Counted from the stretch's first letter, positions 1-11,630 are shown. The stretch is DNA of 64,000 nt from Hesseltinella vesiculosa (GCA_002104935.1 MCGT01000024.1:62001-126000); one strand, 5' to 3'. Numbers and translations: made by a program. The notes: a model not told the origin generated them from the sequence alone.

Positions 1-59
1 TTCGTCTGGTTTCTTTTCTTTTCTTTCTCTTTTGCCATTGCCATTTTTTATTTTTTGCC

Positions 60-1280
60 ATGCCAACGCCTCTCGATTGGTTTTTTGATATTCCTCCAAT
101 AACTCGAGTGTTTATTACAGCTGCATGTCTAACGAGTGTGGGGATTGTAAGCCATCTTTTTATTTTGTGCCTGACGCTTGATTTATTCTGATGAACTTTC
201 CATGTAGCAACTTGGCCTTGTACATCCGCTTCACCTATGGTTAAACTACAGTAGCATCAGAAGCGGTCAGGTAATGATCGAGGGTGAAAAGGATGAGAGC
301 AACCAGGTAGAAAATGTCAAGAGATGAATTCACTCGTTTCTCTCTCACTCTCGCGCAACCGTCCGATAGTGGTGGCGACTGGTAACAAACTTTTTGTATT
401 TTGGACCTCTTTCCATCGACTTTTTCTTCCACATGTTCTTTTTGTAAGTCTTTTTATTCATGTTGTTCGATTAAAAAGAAGAGAGCACTGACCTTGCCCC
501 CCCCCCTTTTTTTTTATTCTTTCTTTTTTGATTGTGCCACGTGTTCATTGGACAATAGGGCTCGATATAGTCGGATGATGGAAGAAGGGTTTTATAGAAG
601 CAAGCCTGCGGATTACCTATGGCTATTGGTATTTTCTTCCACTCTGTTAATTTTCTTTTCGGTAAGAAGCAAAGATTGGAACAAGAAAGACGCTGACGCC
701 TTTTGTGCACGTATTTTTTTTTTTTTTTTTCCATGTGTCTCTTATAGATCGTGTTACCATTTGCATACATGCCATTCTTAGGCCCTCCTTTATCATTCAC
801 AATTGTCTATATTTGGGCTCGGCGCAATCCATATGTCCGTTTGAATTTCCTTGGCATGATGGTGTTCAACGCGCCTTATTTGCCCTGGGCCTTGCTCTGT
901 TTCTCTCTTGTGCTTGGCGGTCATCTCCCCATTGGCGACATATTGGGGATTGTGGTGGGTCACATCTATTACTTTTTCGAAGACGTGTGGCCAAGAGATG
1001 CTGCAAGTGGTGGGCGACACTGGTTGGCTACACCTCGATGGTTGTAAGTTTTTTTTCAGCCTCGTCCTTTTTTTGGCATTTCAGCCGATTCAACCCCATT
1101 CATTCTAGGAAATGGTTGGTCGAAGGGTATCATACACATGACCAAGTAGAAATTGATGATCACGAACAGGAGCCATTGGATGGACAGGAGCCATTGGATG
1201 AACAAGAGTCATTGGACGAACCTGGCCTGCCTCGCAACGATACCCAACACCAAGAACATCCTCAGCAACAGACCACATGA
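60..1280 (+). CDS. DER1: Derlin family ER membrane protein (ERAD)
   Basis: Derlins are rhomboid-like pseudoproteases of the ER membrane that help export misfolded proteins for degradation (ERAD). Six exons (60-146, 208-270, 370-443, 559-661, 748-1043, 1109-1280) join into 264 codons. Visible family blocks are WRLVTNFLYFGPL, the MMEEGFYRSKPADYLW stretch, LGPPLSFTIVYIWARRNPYV and GHIYYFFEDVWPR, in the order expected for Derlin. Several hydrophobic segments fit a multi-span protein. The start is the first ATG, and the protein opens MPTPLDWF as family members do. The C-terminal tail is unusual: acidic, with a tandem QEPLDG/QEPLDE/QESLDE repeat. I do not see the SHP box of Dfm1, so a Der1-type role is more likely, but that is inference. 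Confidence 0.93.
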
Positions 1281-1527
1281 ATATCCCGCACCCCCGAAAA
1301 AAAACCAAGAAACCAGTAAAGAAACCTTATTTTTTGGCATGCGTTTTTCACCCCTCCCCCCCACTGTCCAAGTTGTAGCTGAACCTTGTGTTATTAAACC
1401 GCTTTTTTTTTTTTTCTTTTGCTTTTTTTCCCTTTTTTCTCTCCTCGCCCGATCTCATCTTTCTTTCTTTTTGTCTTTCTTTTACCTCACTCGAAAAGCT
1501 GAACACAGCGTCTGGGATTCTTGCAAC

Positions 1528-3694
1528 ATGGGCAACCGTTTATCTACCTCTACCTTTGGCTCATCCTCGTCCTTATCCTCGTCTACACGTTCAAACGATA
1601 AAAATACGATACCCAAACATCTGCGTCCTGGAAAGGCGTCCAAGAAAGAAAAGCAACAATTCCGGGACCAGATACAGCTTCAACAACAGTTTAGCGAACA
1701 AATGCCTCATCCAGATGAAATCGGCGTAGCCATTCCGCATCCTCCAACCGACAGTCCTACACCCGCCTTTCTGTTCGACCCAAACAAGAACGACTTTGTG
1801 CTGGATCACCAAGCGCCTTCTCCTTTGCCGGCTCGAACTTCAAGCGTCGTCCCTCCTCCGCCTTCCACACGTCAACGCAAACCATCTTTGTTCTCTCCTA
1901 TGACATCTATCCAGCAGCTTTATGCACAACAGTTACCTAACGATGCTGGTCCCAAGGATGCATATGCTTGGTTCCAAGGCCGCCGTTTTACCAACCAAGT
2001 AAGGCCTGCTTAGAGAGGGATCGCCAATTGAAACAGGCGCTGGTGTGACCAGCATAGATGCCCTGCTTACTTTTTATTGTTCCCGGTGACACAAAATATT
2101 AAAATTTACCCTCTTTTCGTTGTCTGCATTTAGACTGGGATGCTGTTGCCCGTGGATCAACCTGAATTGGATCGTCTTCGCGTCCTGAATTATATCCTGC
2201 GCTGGGCCTTTCAAGGGTAAGCGTGGTTGGAAATAGAAAAAAAAAATCCTCCGTGACAAAAATACAAGCCCTTGCACGGCTTGGGTGATACTGAACTTTC
2301 TTTTTTATTGTTTCCCAGTGACATTCTGGCGCCTGTCAAACCAGAGTTGGCACAAGGTACAAACGTATTGAATCTTGCGTAAGTGACATTCTCCCGTCGT
2401 CCTTTTTTTTTTTTTTTTTTTTTTGACGTCCTGCCAAACAAAAAAAAGTTCAAAGCCCTCCATCTCTTTGAATTTGATATACTAACGTTGCACAATCCTC
2501 CTCGTTTTTATTTTATTGCTCAGTTGTGGGCCTGGTATATGGGTAAATGGGTATAAGAGAAAAGCGTCCATCGTTCAAGCCTAACCGTTTCCTTCAAGCT
2601 GGGCCATTTAGTGATTGATTATGCCCTGGATTATCCTGCCAGCCAGTTTGTTGCGGTGGACGTGGCCGATTTGCTACCCCAGCGTGATCTTATCACCCTG
2701 CTCCAAGAGCCTTCGGACCAACCTACCCCTGTACCCCAAACGTTCGTGCATCCACCCGACGGCCAGTCGCCGCCTTCTCTGCTGCAGCAGCCATCCTCCC
2801 TCAGCTCTTACCGCCGCTTTTCACCTCTCCACCCCCATCTCCATCAACACTCCCCTTCCACACATGCCATCAATGCCCAGAAACTGGCACCTCCATCTTC
2901 GGCCCACTCTTTGCATTCTTCATCTGTATCATCCGTTGCATCCCATGCCTCGTATCCTCAGGCCACCTCTTCCATCACCACCCAGTCGTCCATGGCCTCG
3001 ATGATCTCCTCCACCTCCTCTTCTTCAGCCTCCACCTCACCCCCTTTTACCACCCGCTCGCTGTTCGACAACCTCGACTTGTATTGTTTGGATGTGCGCT
3101 TGCAGCCCCTGCCTTTCCCCGATAATCATTTTACTTTTGTCATGGAGCGTCTCTCAGCAACCGTCTTCACCAGACAACACTGGGATCACGTGATTTCCGA
3201 AATGATCCGCGTCACTGCCCCTGGTGGTTATATCCAATTCATCGAGGTGGACTATAGTAGTCATAACCTCGGGCCTGCTGGTCAAGCTTGGAATGACAAA
3301 GGTAAATTTTTTTTTTTCAATTGGCTTTTGGCAGCCCCAACCCTCCAAGCTCACGCTCCCCTTCTTCTGAAAAGTGCGCGAGGTGATGACCAAAGCAAAG
3401 AATCTGGATATCAACATGGCGAGCCATTTGGACGAGGAATTGCGTGCTCGAGGCATGTGTCAGGTGACCAAGAAGCAGATCTCTCTACCCTTTGGTGCCT
3501 GGGGTTTGGATATTGGCATGCTATGGCAACAGAACCTTGAAGCTTTCAGTGTGACCTCTGCGCCTGCCATTGCTATGGCCCTTGGGGCCACTCCGCAACA
3601 GTGTCTGCGCATGTGGGAGCGTTTCCGTGCCGAGTTGGATCATGTCAAAGCCTTTACCAATGTCTATGCTGTGTGGGCTCAGAAGCCTCTTTGA
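1528..3694 (+). CDS. SAM-dependent methyltransferase with N-terminal low-complexity region
   Basis: Class I methyltransferase, 551 aa, exons 1528-1998, 2134-2216, 2319-2378, 2524-2542, 2599-3301 and 3375-3694. The glycine-rich SAM-binding motif reads NLACGPGIW (residues ~203-211), with its codons spread over the 60-nt and 19-nt exons. It is followed by FVAVDVAD (acidic ribose-binding position) and, near residue 415, VTAPGGYIQFIEVD. Between these motifs lies a Ser/Pro/His-rich insertion of about 130 residues (~245-375) that interrupts the fold. The protein begins MGNRLS, a typical N-myristoylation sequence, followed by a basic Ser/Pro-rich segment, so membrane tethering is possible. Substrate unknown; similar proteins are common in fungi. 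The methyltransferase class is clear, everything more specific is inference. Confidence 0.88.
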
Positions 3695-3846
3695 CCAAGC
3701 CTTGATTTGTAATAAAAAAGATTTTTCATTTGGACACCTGAGCCCAGAAAAAAAAAAAACAAAAAAAAATCCAGCTGTGTGGGTCATGGAAAAAATGCAA
3801 GAGTCCCGTTTTTTTCTTTTTTTTTTTTTTTTTTCGCATCCTCCAC

Positions 3847-5288
3847 ATGTCCTTGTTACCCAAGCTTGCCCCAGCATCCCTTCGGCCCATTGCACCTTCC
3901 ACAGCGGATTGGCAAAACGATGCGTTGCTGAGCAATGGCCAACACACCCATCCTTCCAAACTACAAAGTAAATCTCACACACATTTTGGCCATGTCTTGA
4001 CGACTCACACGTTGATGCCTGTTCTTTAGGCTTATTAAACACCTCTACCAATGGAAAAAATGGTAAGGACAGTGCATTCTATCCATCATCGTTCTTTTGA
4101 TCAAAATTGCCATGATTATGCTCACCTCCCTCGTTGTCTCTTCCCCCTTGCTCCTGCTTTGCCCGGTTGATTGTCGAATGGTCTTATCTTCCAGATAACA
4201 TGGCCGGCACAGTTGTAAGTTCAATGCGAATAGAGGAAAACAGAACCACCAATGACATGACAATGACCAAACCCAATGGCCTGACCCGATGGAAATGCCT
4301 ATGAGCTCACTTTTTTTTTTTTTTTTACTCACAGTCACTGGATCCACGTGCTCGAAGAAAAGAACAGAACCGACAAGCCCAACGCCATTTCCGTGAACGC
4401 AAGGAACGATATGTCAAGGAGCTGGAGGAAAAAATCAGGAAGATGGAGAAAAATCACGCAGCGGCGTTGGCAGCCATGCACAGCAAGAACCAAGCTCTCA
4501 TACAACGCATCCGACAGCTGGAAAACCAATTTGGCCTGTCACCTAGCCATGATCTGATCGATTCAGGCGACGACAATGTAGATGCCATGGAAATGGATAA
4601 AACCATGATCAGTGCCATGGAGGCTACCAGCCTACAAGATCCGCATCATGACATGTACTCCAGCCCTGACCAATCACAGCCGAACGACGACGACGAAATG
4701 ATGATGGAGGACGATCTAGAATCGCATCACAACAGTACCCTGTCACCGGCCGCCATCCAGTCCGTGGCCAGCAACACCTGCGAAACAGCCGAGGCATGCA
4801 TCCGTGATAAGGACGGCGTGTCGTTTTGCGAAAGGCTAAAGGAAGAAGTCTGCACGTCCGCCTATGATCAGCTACTGTCCGAATCCCTCTTTGATGCCTC
4901 CGGCTCCTTGGATATCTCTGTCACCAGCCGGCCTGTGCCCATTGTCACCCAGGACCTCCGCCCTTCGTCCAACCCCTCTCATACCCCAAAGCTGGAGCAA
5001 GACCACCTGGATACCAACGACCCCATCAGCCTCTTGAACCGACTAGGCCAGACCCTGATCAAAGAACACTTTGACTTGCCTCCTCATCCGGATACCTTGT
5101 TACCCAACACCAAGTTGGTCACTTGTTCCGAGGCCTGGAAAAAGCTATCGAGCCATCCTCGCTTTGACTCGATCAAAACGGACATGCTAGTCAAACGGTT
5201 GCGCCACATTGCCAAATGTTCTAGCTCGGGGCCTGTGTTTACAGAAAGCGAGCTGAATCAAGTATTACAAGAATTGGGCCTGTCATGA
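3847..5288 (+). CDS. PAP1: Yap1/Pap1-type bZIP transcription factor (oxidative stress)
   Basis: 375 aa, exons 3847-3967, 4030-4062, 4195-4214 and 4335-5288. The basic region carries the N-x-x-A-Q-x-x-F-R signature (NRQAQRHFRERK, residues ~66-77) that defines the fungal Yap1/Pap1 class, followed by a heptad coiled coil to about residue 115. Two cysteine-rich domains are visible: an N-terminal one around residues 200-235 (NTCETAEACI, then FCERLKEEVC) and a C-terminal one at ~323-375 (TCSEAWKKLSSHPRF, then IAKCSSSGPV). In this family these domains form disulphides under peroxide and mask the Crm1 export signal, so the factor accumulates in the nucleus. The acidic middle may be the activation domain. 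Family role is established; redox control here is inferred from the retained cysteines. The 20-nt exon 3 is unusually short. Confidence 0.92.
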
Positions 5289-5623
5289 GCCTCTCCACAA
5301 TAAAAATATTTTTTTCTGTCCCCCCTTTCCTCGAGGTGTTTTTCTAGTTCATCTATTATCAAACCATACCATGTGCTCAGTTACAGTACAGTGCTTCCAC
5401 ATTAAAAAAATAATGCCACTGGACCAACAAATTTAGTAGACGGTCAGGACGTCCAGAAGTGATCTACAAGGCAAGGAGTTAGGAGAGGAGCAGGCAAAAT
5501 GGATGTCATCGGCCAATAAACGCCTCTCTCTTTTTTTAAAAAATCCCGCTGCATTTTTGGCGAACCTTCTTTTTTTTTTTTCTCTCTTCCCCCCCCCCCT
5601 CCATTGACAGCCTTGTAAGGCTT
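5289..5623. other. Intergenic, AT-rich, no gene seen
   Basis: Downstream of the bZIP gene. It contains an AATAAAAATA stretch suited to polyadenylation at about 5299 and mixed T, C and A tracts. I see no RNA gene or repeat. Confidence 0.6.
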
Positions 5624-6612
5624 TTGGAATGCCCAAGTTACGAGAAAATGGCGATCGCATGCGTGGGCAGCAGTCATGCATTGCGCAACTGGACCTCCCC
5701 TTTTCTTGCAATCGAAGCAAGGAAGGTCGTGGTTGGGATGGAGGTTATCAAGCAGGCTTTAATGGAACAAGGTATTGACCAGGTGAAGGGTCTTCCGGTA
5801 CAAACAGGCTGGAGGGCGAGCTCTCAGAGTTCCTACAACTCAGAATGGAGAAGATATGTACTCTGGTGTTGGGGTCAAGACCCCATGCGTGATCCTTTAG
5901 AATGGAAACCGACCCAACTCACAGAATATGCTATGACAAGACCAAGCGAATGGAAGACGACATCCGTGAAGTCAATGTTAACAGGAATAGCTGCAATTTG
6001 GGGGTTTGTTCACCCAACCAAGGCCCCATTAATGAGAAACAGAATCATCAAGGTAGGACTACGCGCAAGGAGGCATGCTGCAAATATCCCCGCCGATTGG
6101 CATCGCCATTCAAAGACGACCTATCATTGGCACCAGTTTTCGAAATGGTGGACAGATGGGGAGAATCAAGCTCAATCTGTCTAGAGCTCCTGCAACGTAA
6201 AACTATGTTTTTACTCTCGGTGGAAGCATTCTGATTTGTTGGGGACAACCTTTGGGTGGCATCATCCTTTTTTTCAGCATTGGACGTCACACAGGGACGA
6301 AAATGTGGCCAAAAAGTACACTTAACAAACATCAAACAAGACACAAGCCAGGGGTCGAACACAGAACATGACAAGACACGGAAGGTGGTTCTGTCTATTT
6401 GGCCATACATCCACCCCCTCCGCGACATTGTAGCCAGATTCATCCCAGGCGTCACCGCGGTACCGATGATGATGCCAACATTTTCCCGCTGGTTAAGTGA
6501 CCTGCCATCTGCAACCAGGCTTAACAAACGAAAACGAACAAACGGCAAGCGGGAGCTCGTGCGAAGTATGTGGTTTTTGCTGCCAGAGAGACAAGGTAGG
6601 TGCAAATGGTAA
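5624..6612 (+). pseudogene. Broken tyrosine-recombinase-like fossil (DIRS/Crypton type)
   Basis: The first part (5624-6184) reads like an N-terminal core-binding domain of a tyrosine recombinase: SSQSSYNSEWRRYVLWCW, then TRPSEWKTTSVKSMLTGIAA and IIKVGLRARRHAA. The reading frame then shifts by one near 6160-6190, continues with RKTMFLLSVEAF, meets TGA at 6232-6234, and resumes in that frame through 6612 with a KTRKVVLSIWPYIHPLRDIV segment that resembles the region before the catalytic part of DIRS integrases. No catalytic R-H-x-x-R...Y set can be made out. With a frameshift and a stop it is not functional. DIRS-type elements are common in zygomycete fungi, but the family call rests on faint similarity and a profile search would decide it. 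Confidence 0.5.
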
Positions 6613-6733
6613 AGATCAAAACGAGTGAGTGCACGACGATAGGATACGCTCGCAAAAGCCATACCAACGAATCCAAGTCAGAACGCCTGCGTCTATAAAT
6701 CGCCCCTTTTTCCTTCTCTCATTTTCTTATAAA

Positions 6734-7960
6734 TCATGATCCTGCCATCATTGGCAGTGTTATATCGCACAGGAGAGGGATGCCGAGCACCGAATTCGGT
6801 GGAGTACAGCTCAATTTCTGGTGGGTAGATGGGTGGGTGTTGAACCGTTCCGCTTTATTTGCAGGTGAGTCGAGGTGCCGATCAGCTCTATTGGTGGGTG
6901 GGTCGACATCGTTCGACTTGCCATCTTTCATTCTTGTCACGTTTGACTTGTCTTTGCCTTTTTTTCGCCTTTGGTTCGTAAACTCTTCTGGGAGCGAAGT
7001 CGAGTGCTTCGAAGTAACCAAAAAAAAAAAAATCGAAAAAAAGGCGGAATTAGAAAAAAAGCTTTGACCCACAATTTGCGAGGAACAGGTTTTTCTGGGG
7101 TTTATAAGGAATTCCGACAGTATAGTTTTGTGACATGTCTTTCGGGACCTCTGCCACATATTAAAAGTGGAACATAAATTCGGGCAATGTTAGGCTGTGA
7201 TTGGACACAGCAGTGAGGTGAGGGAAGAACTGTTGCGGGCCTACGAGCTCCATGGTTCCATTCTTCTCTCTGGTAAGCAAAAAAAAAAAAAAAAGCTACC
7301 AAACATTGAACAGTTCCGCGCCCACTTTTTTTTTGCTTTTTTTTGTTTTGATGTCGTCTTTCTTTTTTGCCTTTTTTTTTTATTGAAAATTGGACAGAGC
7401 AAACGAAAGAAAATAAACTTGGGTACGATTGAGATTTTACAGTGTCAAGGATGCGTCCCCCAATTCGTTTTCGGGGCAGCATGGCCTACAGAAACATTCG
7501 TAGACCAAGAGCACCTCATGGCGCACTTTCACTTGGCAGGTGTAGGTGGGTCCATGATGGTGGCAGGGATGCGCAACTGGGCAACCTCTGCCATCATGGA
7601 AATTTCACACGGCTTCCCGGTCATCAAGTTGTCTACGACACTTTGGCCAATAGTTTGAAAAAGGACTTTTTTTTTCTTGCAAAGGTTACGCTGGCCAGAT
7701 CCCTGGATATGGCTTGCTTGTCGTTGGCTTTCGCTTGGCATTTTACTTCCCAAAGTCTACACGATGCACGCCATCGGCAACCTTCCAAGAAGTTAGTGGA
7801 AGAATCGGGTCGTCACTTGCTGATGGTGACAACGTTGTTCTTCTTGGCTTTCTCGCTCTTGGTAGCAGGCCAACGTACCGGTATATACATGTTTTGGGAA
7901 TGGTTATGCTAAAGCGAAAAGAAAGGGAGCAAAAAATGCTTTCAAGTGGGTGTTCGTTTG
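6734..7960 (+). other. Unidentified, possibly coding locus; frames unresolved
   Basis: GC content rises to gene-like levels in roughly 7440-7640 and 7680-7915. A splice pair is plausible (donor GTAAGC at 7271, acceptor TTTTACAG ending at 7441) and would join ...ELHGSILLS to a frame open from 7442 to 7912. That frame ends with the hydrophobic segment LLMVTTLFFLAFSLLVAGQR, a possible membrane anchor. Other frames are also open in part (HFHLAGVGGSMMVAGMRNWA at about 7530; PGYGLLVVGFRLAFYF at about 7710), so I cannot say which is real. No family recognised. It may be a gene with several introns or a decayed one; it lies next to a transposon fossil. Confidence 0.3.
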
Positions 7961-9162
7961 CCTGCCGAGTAAACACACTTGCAGCAATTTTTTTTTTTTA
8001 CAGTACTCTTTGATCTTTTGGCCATTGCCAGTCATTGGTTAACCACGCTCCATTTTTGACCGTTGTTTGACCATGGAGGAGATGCTCTTGTTGATCCCCT
8101 TTTCCTCACTTTTCTCCAAAAAAAAAAAGCTCTGCGTCAAGTCAGACCTGGTTTGGCTGCAATGAAATGTATTTTGCCTGTGCATTGGATTTTTTTATGT
8201 TGCTTGCAAGTCTATCCAAATGAAGACAAGGTGCACATGACTGAAATTGACTGGAATAGCTCTAGATTTTCCATTCCTTTTTTCTTTTTTAGGGCAAAGG
8301 GTGGCGAGTAGCCGAGAGGCAAAGCGTTCAAAAAGAAGGGAGGCAGGCGCCTTTCCTTTTCTTTTTCAGGTTGTCTAGGAATTTGTTGATAAGCATAATG
8401 AGGGTGTGTTTGCATGAACATCAAAGTGGTTTAATTGAGTGAGGATTGAACCAAAAAGAGGCAATTTGTTCAGATTGAGGGTCTGTGTCACTTCTTACAC
8501 AACAGGCGGGGTGTTGTGTGCGGCTGAGGACGAGTGGGATATGATTCGTTGATCAATTAGATTTTTTAGCTTCTCTCTTGGCGTTCACCTTTGTGCTAAC
8601 AAGTGAAACTTGACTTGCCACCGTCTTCAGCAGGACATGGTGCTCTACCATTTACGTCAACTTCAAGCAAGTCCAGGTTGTTTTTTTGGGGTAATTTTTT
8701 TTTTGCTCTCCTTTTTTTCAAGACAAGGGGATTGACTGAGAACGGGAGCAAAGACAAAATCTTTTTTTAGTAAAGGTGTTGATGACATGTTTGTTGTGCA
8801 AGAAGTTCATGGAATGAACGTTGCCGTAAATGAATTCCATGGGAATGACGACCACGGGCTTTGGTGCACATTATCATTAGTCAAGGATGGCCTAGTGCCA
8901 AAGTGTGTTTTTTTAAAGTAGGACCATGGCCAAAAACGAAAGCAGCGGAGAGTGAAAGGTTGATTGCTTAAAAAAGGTTGAAAGGGTGTGTGTGTAACCA
9001 ATCCGCATTGCTCTTCCAGAAAAAAAAACGTTCATAAAAAGAAAAAATAAAACTGTGTTTCCTCCTTTCTTCTTTTGTTGCTTTTTTTTTTTTTTTTTTA
9101 ATCACCAACCTACCTTTCCACTCGTTCTTCCCAAACTTCCATCCCACCCAATACCACTCCCT
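7961..9162. other. Intergenic, 1.2 kb, no gene seen
   Basis: AT-rich with scattered T runs. Only short frames with poor codon use occur on either strand. It probably includes the promoter of the secreted-protein gene that starts at 9184. Confidence 0.5.
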
Positions 9163-9170
9163 TATAAATA
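9163..9170 (+). promoter_or_regulatory. TATA-like box before secreted-protein gene
   Basis: TATAAATA lies about 14-21 bases before the ATG at 9184. This is closer than usual for a TATA box that drives transcription upstream of the ATG, so it is only a candidate. Confidence 0.3.
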
Positions 9171-9183
9171 GTTAATTCGAACC

Positions 9184-10323
9184 ATGTTCAAGCAATTATT
9201 GGCCTTGAGCGGCCTGATGGCACTGGCGTCTGCTCAGAACACTACGGGCAATGCCACCTCCATTCCTCCCAGTCTCGCAGCTCCTCTCACAACCGTTATC
9301 AGTGCTACCGAATTCTGCTTGTTTTTGCCCCCTCAACCTGGTCTGGAAGTGGCTATCAACGAAGATAACGGGATTCCCTTCTGTATGGACCCTTCGTCTG
9401 TGCCCAACGCTCAGCCTTTCCCTCAAGGCTTTATCACCACGGCTCACTTTTATCAAAATATCACCTCGAATTACGTTCAAATTACTGGTTATTTTGACCG
9501 TACTCAGTACAACCTGTCCGAAATTGATGAAGGTGGCCAATACGATAGGTAACGCTCTCCAGTCCACCTTGACCTACGCATTTGCTTACACTTTTCCTTT
9601 TTAATTAGCCATGCTCATCACAAGCCTAACAATGCCACTTGTCAGGGCTACCCTTACTTTGTCAGTTTGATTGAGCCTGCCGATGACCGATTCTGCATTC
9701 GATGCTGCACCAACACGACGGACTGTCGCACCGGTATCTCGCAGTACGGCTGCCGTCGTGTGATCTCTGGTAATTACGACTACTCTGGCACCTTTGACAA
9801 TGTGCCTCCTTCTCCCGACAACGAAAATGTCATGCCTCCCAATGCCACCCAGCCAACCAACGGCACCGCCAGTGCCGGAGGCTCCTCGGTGACCCCTGTA
9901 CCCACGCCCACGCCCACGCCCGGCCAGTCGCAGACTCAGCCTGGGAACCAGTCCTTTCGTGACCCAAACAGCCCAATCGACAGCAACAACCCTTCCGTGT
10001 CTAACAGCCATGCTGGTCCTCCCCCTGCTAATGGCCCTGCTGTGAACGAAAACACCAGCGCCGCTTCTGCTGTCTCCGACCCCAGCACTATCAACAGCCT
10101 CGGTGACGAAGCCACGTACCTCAGCACTCAGTTGGCTGCCAACCCAACCGACTTTTCCCAACTTCAATCCCAATTCTCCACCTTTGTTAGCAACATGGTC
10201 AAAGCCCACCCCGATCAGCTCACCAAGCTCAACCGATTGAACACCATCGTTTCTGGCTTCACCACCTCGGATCAATGGCAGCAACTGGCTACACTTTTGC
10301 AAGAAAAGGCTCCTTCTTACTAA
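9184..10323 (+). CDS. Secreted Cys-rich, Thr/Pro-rich surface protein
   Basis: 359 aa from two exons (9184-9548, 9609-10323). The start gives a clear signal peptide (MFKQLLALSGLMALASA, cut likely before QN). The mature domain (~25-200) holds paired cysteines in FCLFLPPQPGLEVA, GIPFCMDPSS, NATCQGYPYF and DDRFCIRCCTNTTDC, with several N-glycosylation sequons. It resembles the conserved domain of fungal secreted glycoproteins related to the so-called macrofage-activating glycoproteins (FC..PP.PG...C, then a QITGYFD-like strand). A Pro/Thr/Asn linker (with a PTPTPTPG run) leads to a C-terminal helical part of ~90 residues without cysteines. No GPI signal or CaaX is evident. Location outside the cell or in the wall is inferred; molecular function is unknown. 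Confidence 0.85.
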
Positions 10324-11289
10324 GTGTCTTTTTTTCCCCCTTCCTACGCTTTCACTTGTTTGAATAAAAATAACCTCTTCCACACACTCTTCGGTTCGGT
10401 TGATCGACGCCTGTGCAGATCTGGAGTCTTTTTTTTTCGTGATCTGGATTGCTTTCCTCCTTTATAATGTTTACTATTTTTAACAAGAGGGAACCGTGAT
10501 ATTTTTTATAGTTCGGCCTGTTGAACAAGCACCAATCCCCTTTTTTTGAAAGTATAAAATATAGACACCTTTGATTTTACCCCCTTTCTCTGGAGAGGAT
10601 CAGATACAACTGTTGAATTGCCTACTTGGTTGACTTCATCTCCGTTTTGACCTCCTTCTTTTGCAACACACATCTTCACCCCTCTTCCATCTGTGTTGCA
10701 AGATGAATTACATCAATGCGCTGTGATATCATATTCGGGATTAAATAGCCAAGGTGGTACGGATTCGTTTTTAACCTTTTTAAAACATCCTCTTTTGTCA
10801 TAGTATCAAAATGAAAAAACGCCTATTAAAGACATTTTGTGTTTTTTTCATTTATTTTTTTTTTTTTGCAAGCGCAGAAATATCGAACGTGGAAACCAAT
10901 TTGATTTGTCGTTTTGAGAACCCCTATTCAATGCATGTCATTTCTTTTGGCACGTCCAACCCACGAGGACAGGTATTTTTTTTGTACTTGGCTGGCTTTT
11001 TTTTTTTAAGGTTGTACTGGATCTTGACGAGATTGACAAAAAAAAAAAAAAGCTAGGAAATCAAGAAAAAAGGGGGAGGGTATGTGGGTTGATGGGTGGA
11101 AAAAACGTACCAAGGCAAAAGGAGAGAAGATCACCATGGTTCAAGCTTAAGAGACGCAAGGCCAGCCACAAAACACAGCGACGGCGGCGGAGACTCAAAC
11201 ATGCCGAATTTCATGTTGGCGAAGTGAGATTTGGTGGGACCATCCTCCTACGTAATCAAAAAAAGGTTGGTGAATTCCCTCCGCTTTCC
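10324..11289. other. Intergenic, ~1 kb, no convincing gene
   Basis: Lies between the 3' end of the secreted-protein gene and a dispersed repeat. AATAAAAATAACC at about 10363 may serve for polyadenylation of that gene. Two short frames (10811-11056 and 11089-11307) are rich in poly-F or basic residues, run through homopolymers and have no splice or family support. Confidence 0.5.
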
Positions 11290-11630
11290 GAGACGCGTGT
11301 AAAATAATCAAGGTGATTTCTCATCATGTTAAACTCGTGCGCAAATTTGGGAGGAGTCGATTTGGAGAAGTTTTGCACTGTGATTTGTTTGAGCAGATCG
11401 CCTTGGGGTCCCTTGGGAAAATGTCCGATTTTTCAATTTTTTTGAAACTGGGGATTCGGACGAGTCAAAACAAGAGGAAACAAACGGTGACTGGGCAACC
11501 TTCACCAATCGATCTGATTTTTCAACACCATCATCGTGCATGCATTTGCGCACCCTTACAAACGCTCAAATCGATCCGATCACTCAAAAGTGCTGTCAGC
11601 ATTCGCTTTTTTTTTTTGAAAACAGAGTGT
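11290..11630 (+). repeat. Dispersed repeat family, copy A
   Basis: Matches copy B (about 22490) and the reverse complement of copy C (about 31040-31260). Shared landmarks in order are GCAAATTTGGG, TTTGCACTGTGA, CCGATTTTTCAATTTTT, CAATCGATCTGATTTTT, and ATCACTCAAAAGTGC followed by a T run. It sits between the convergent 3' ends of the secreted-protein gene and HMG1. Spacing between landmarks is kept although the bases have diverged, so the copies look old. Confidence 0.65.

Noticed and set aside
8286..8330. TAGCCGAGAGGCAAAGCG resembling a tRNA-Ser/Leu D arm
   Set aside because: No B box or acceptor stem follows within 100 bases.
9601..10383. 260-codon minus frame opposite the secreted-protein gene
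   Set aside because: Antisense shadow of a GC-rich coding exon; no motif, and the + strand gene is clear.
10811..11307. Two + frames that start with MKKRLLKTF and MMGGKNVPRQ
   Set aside because: One resembles a signal peptide but is mostly homopolymer, the other is basic low complexity; neither has a partner exon or family.
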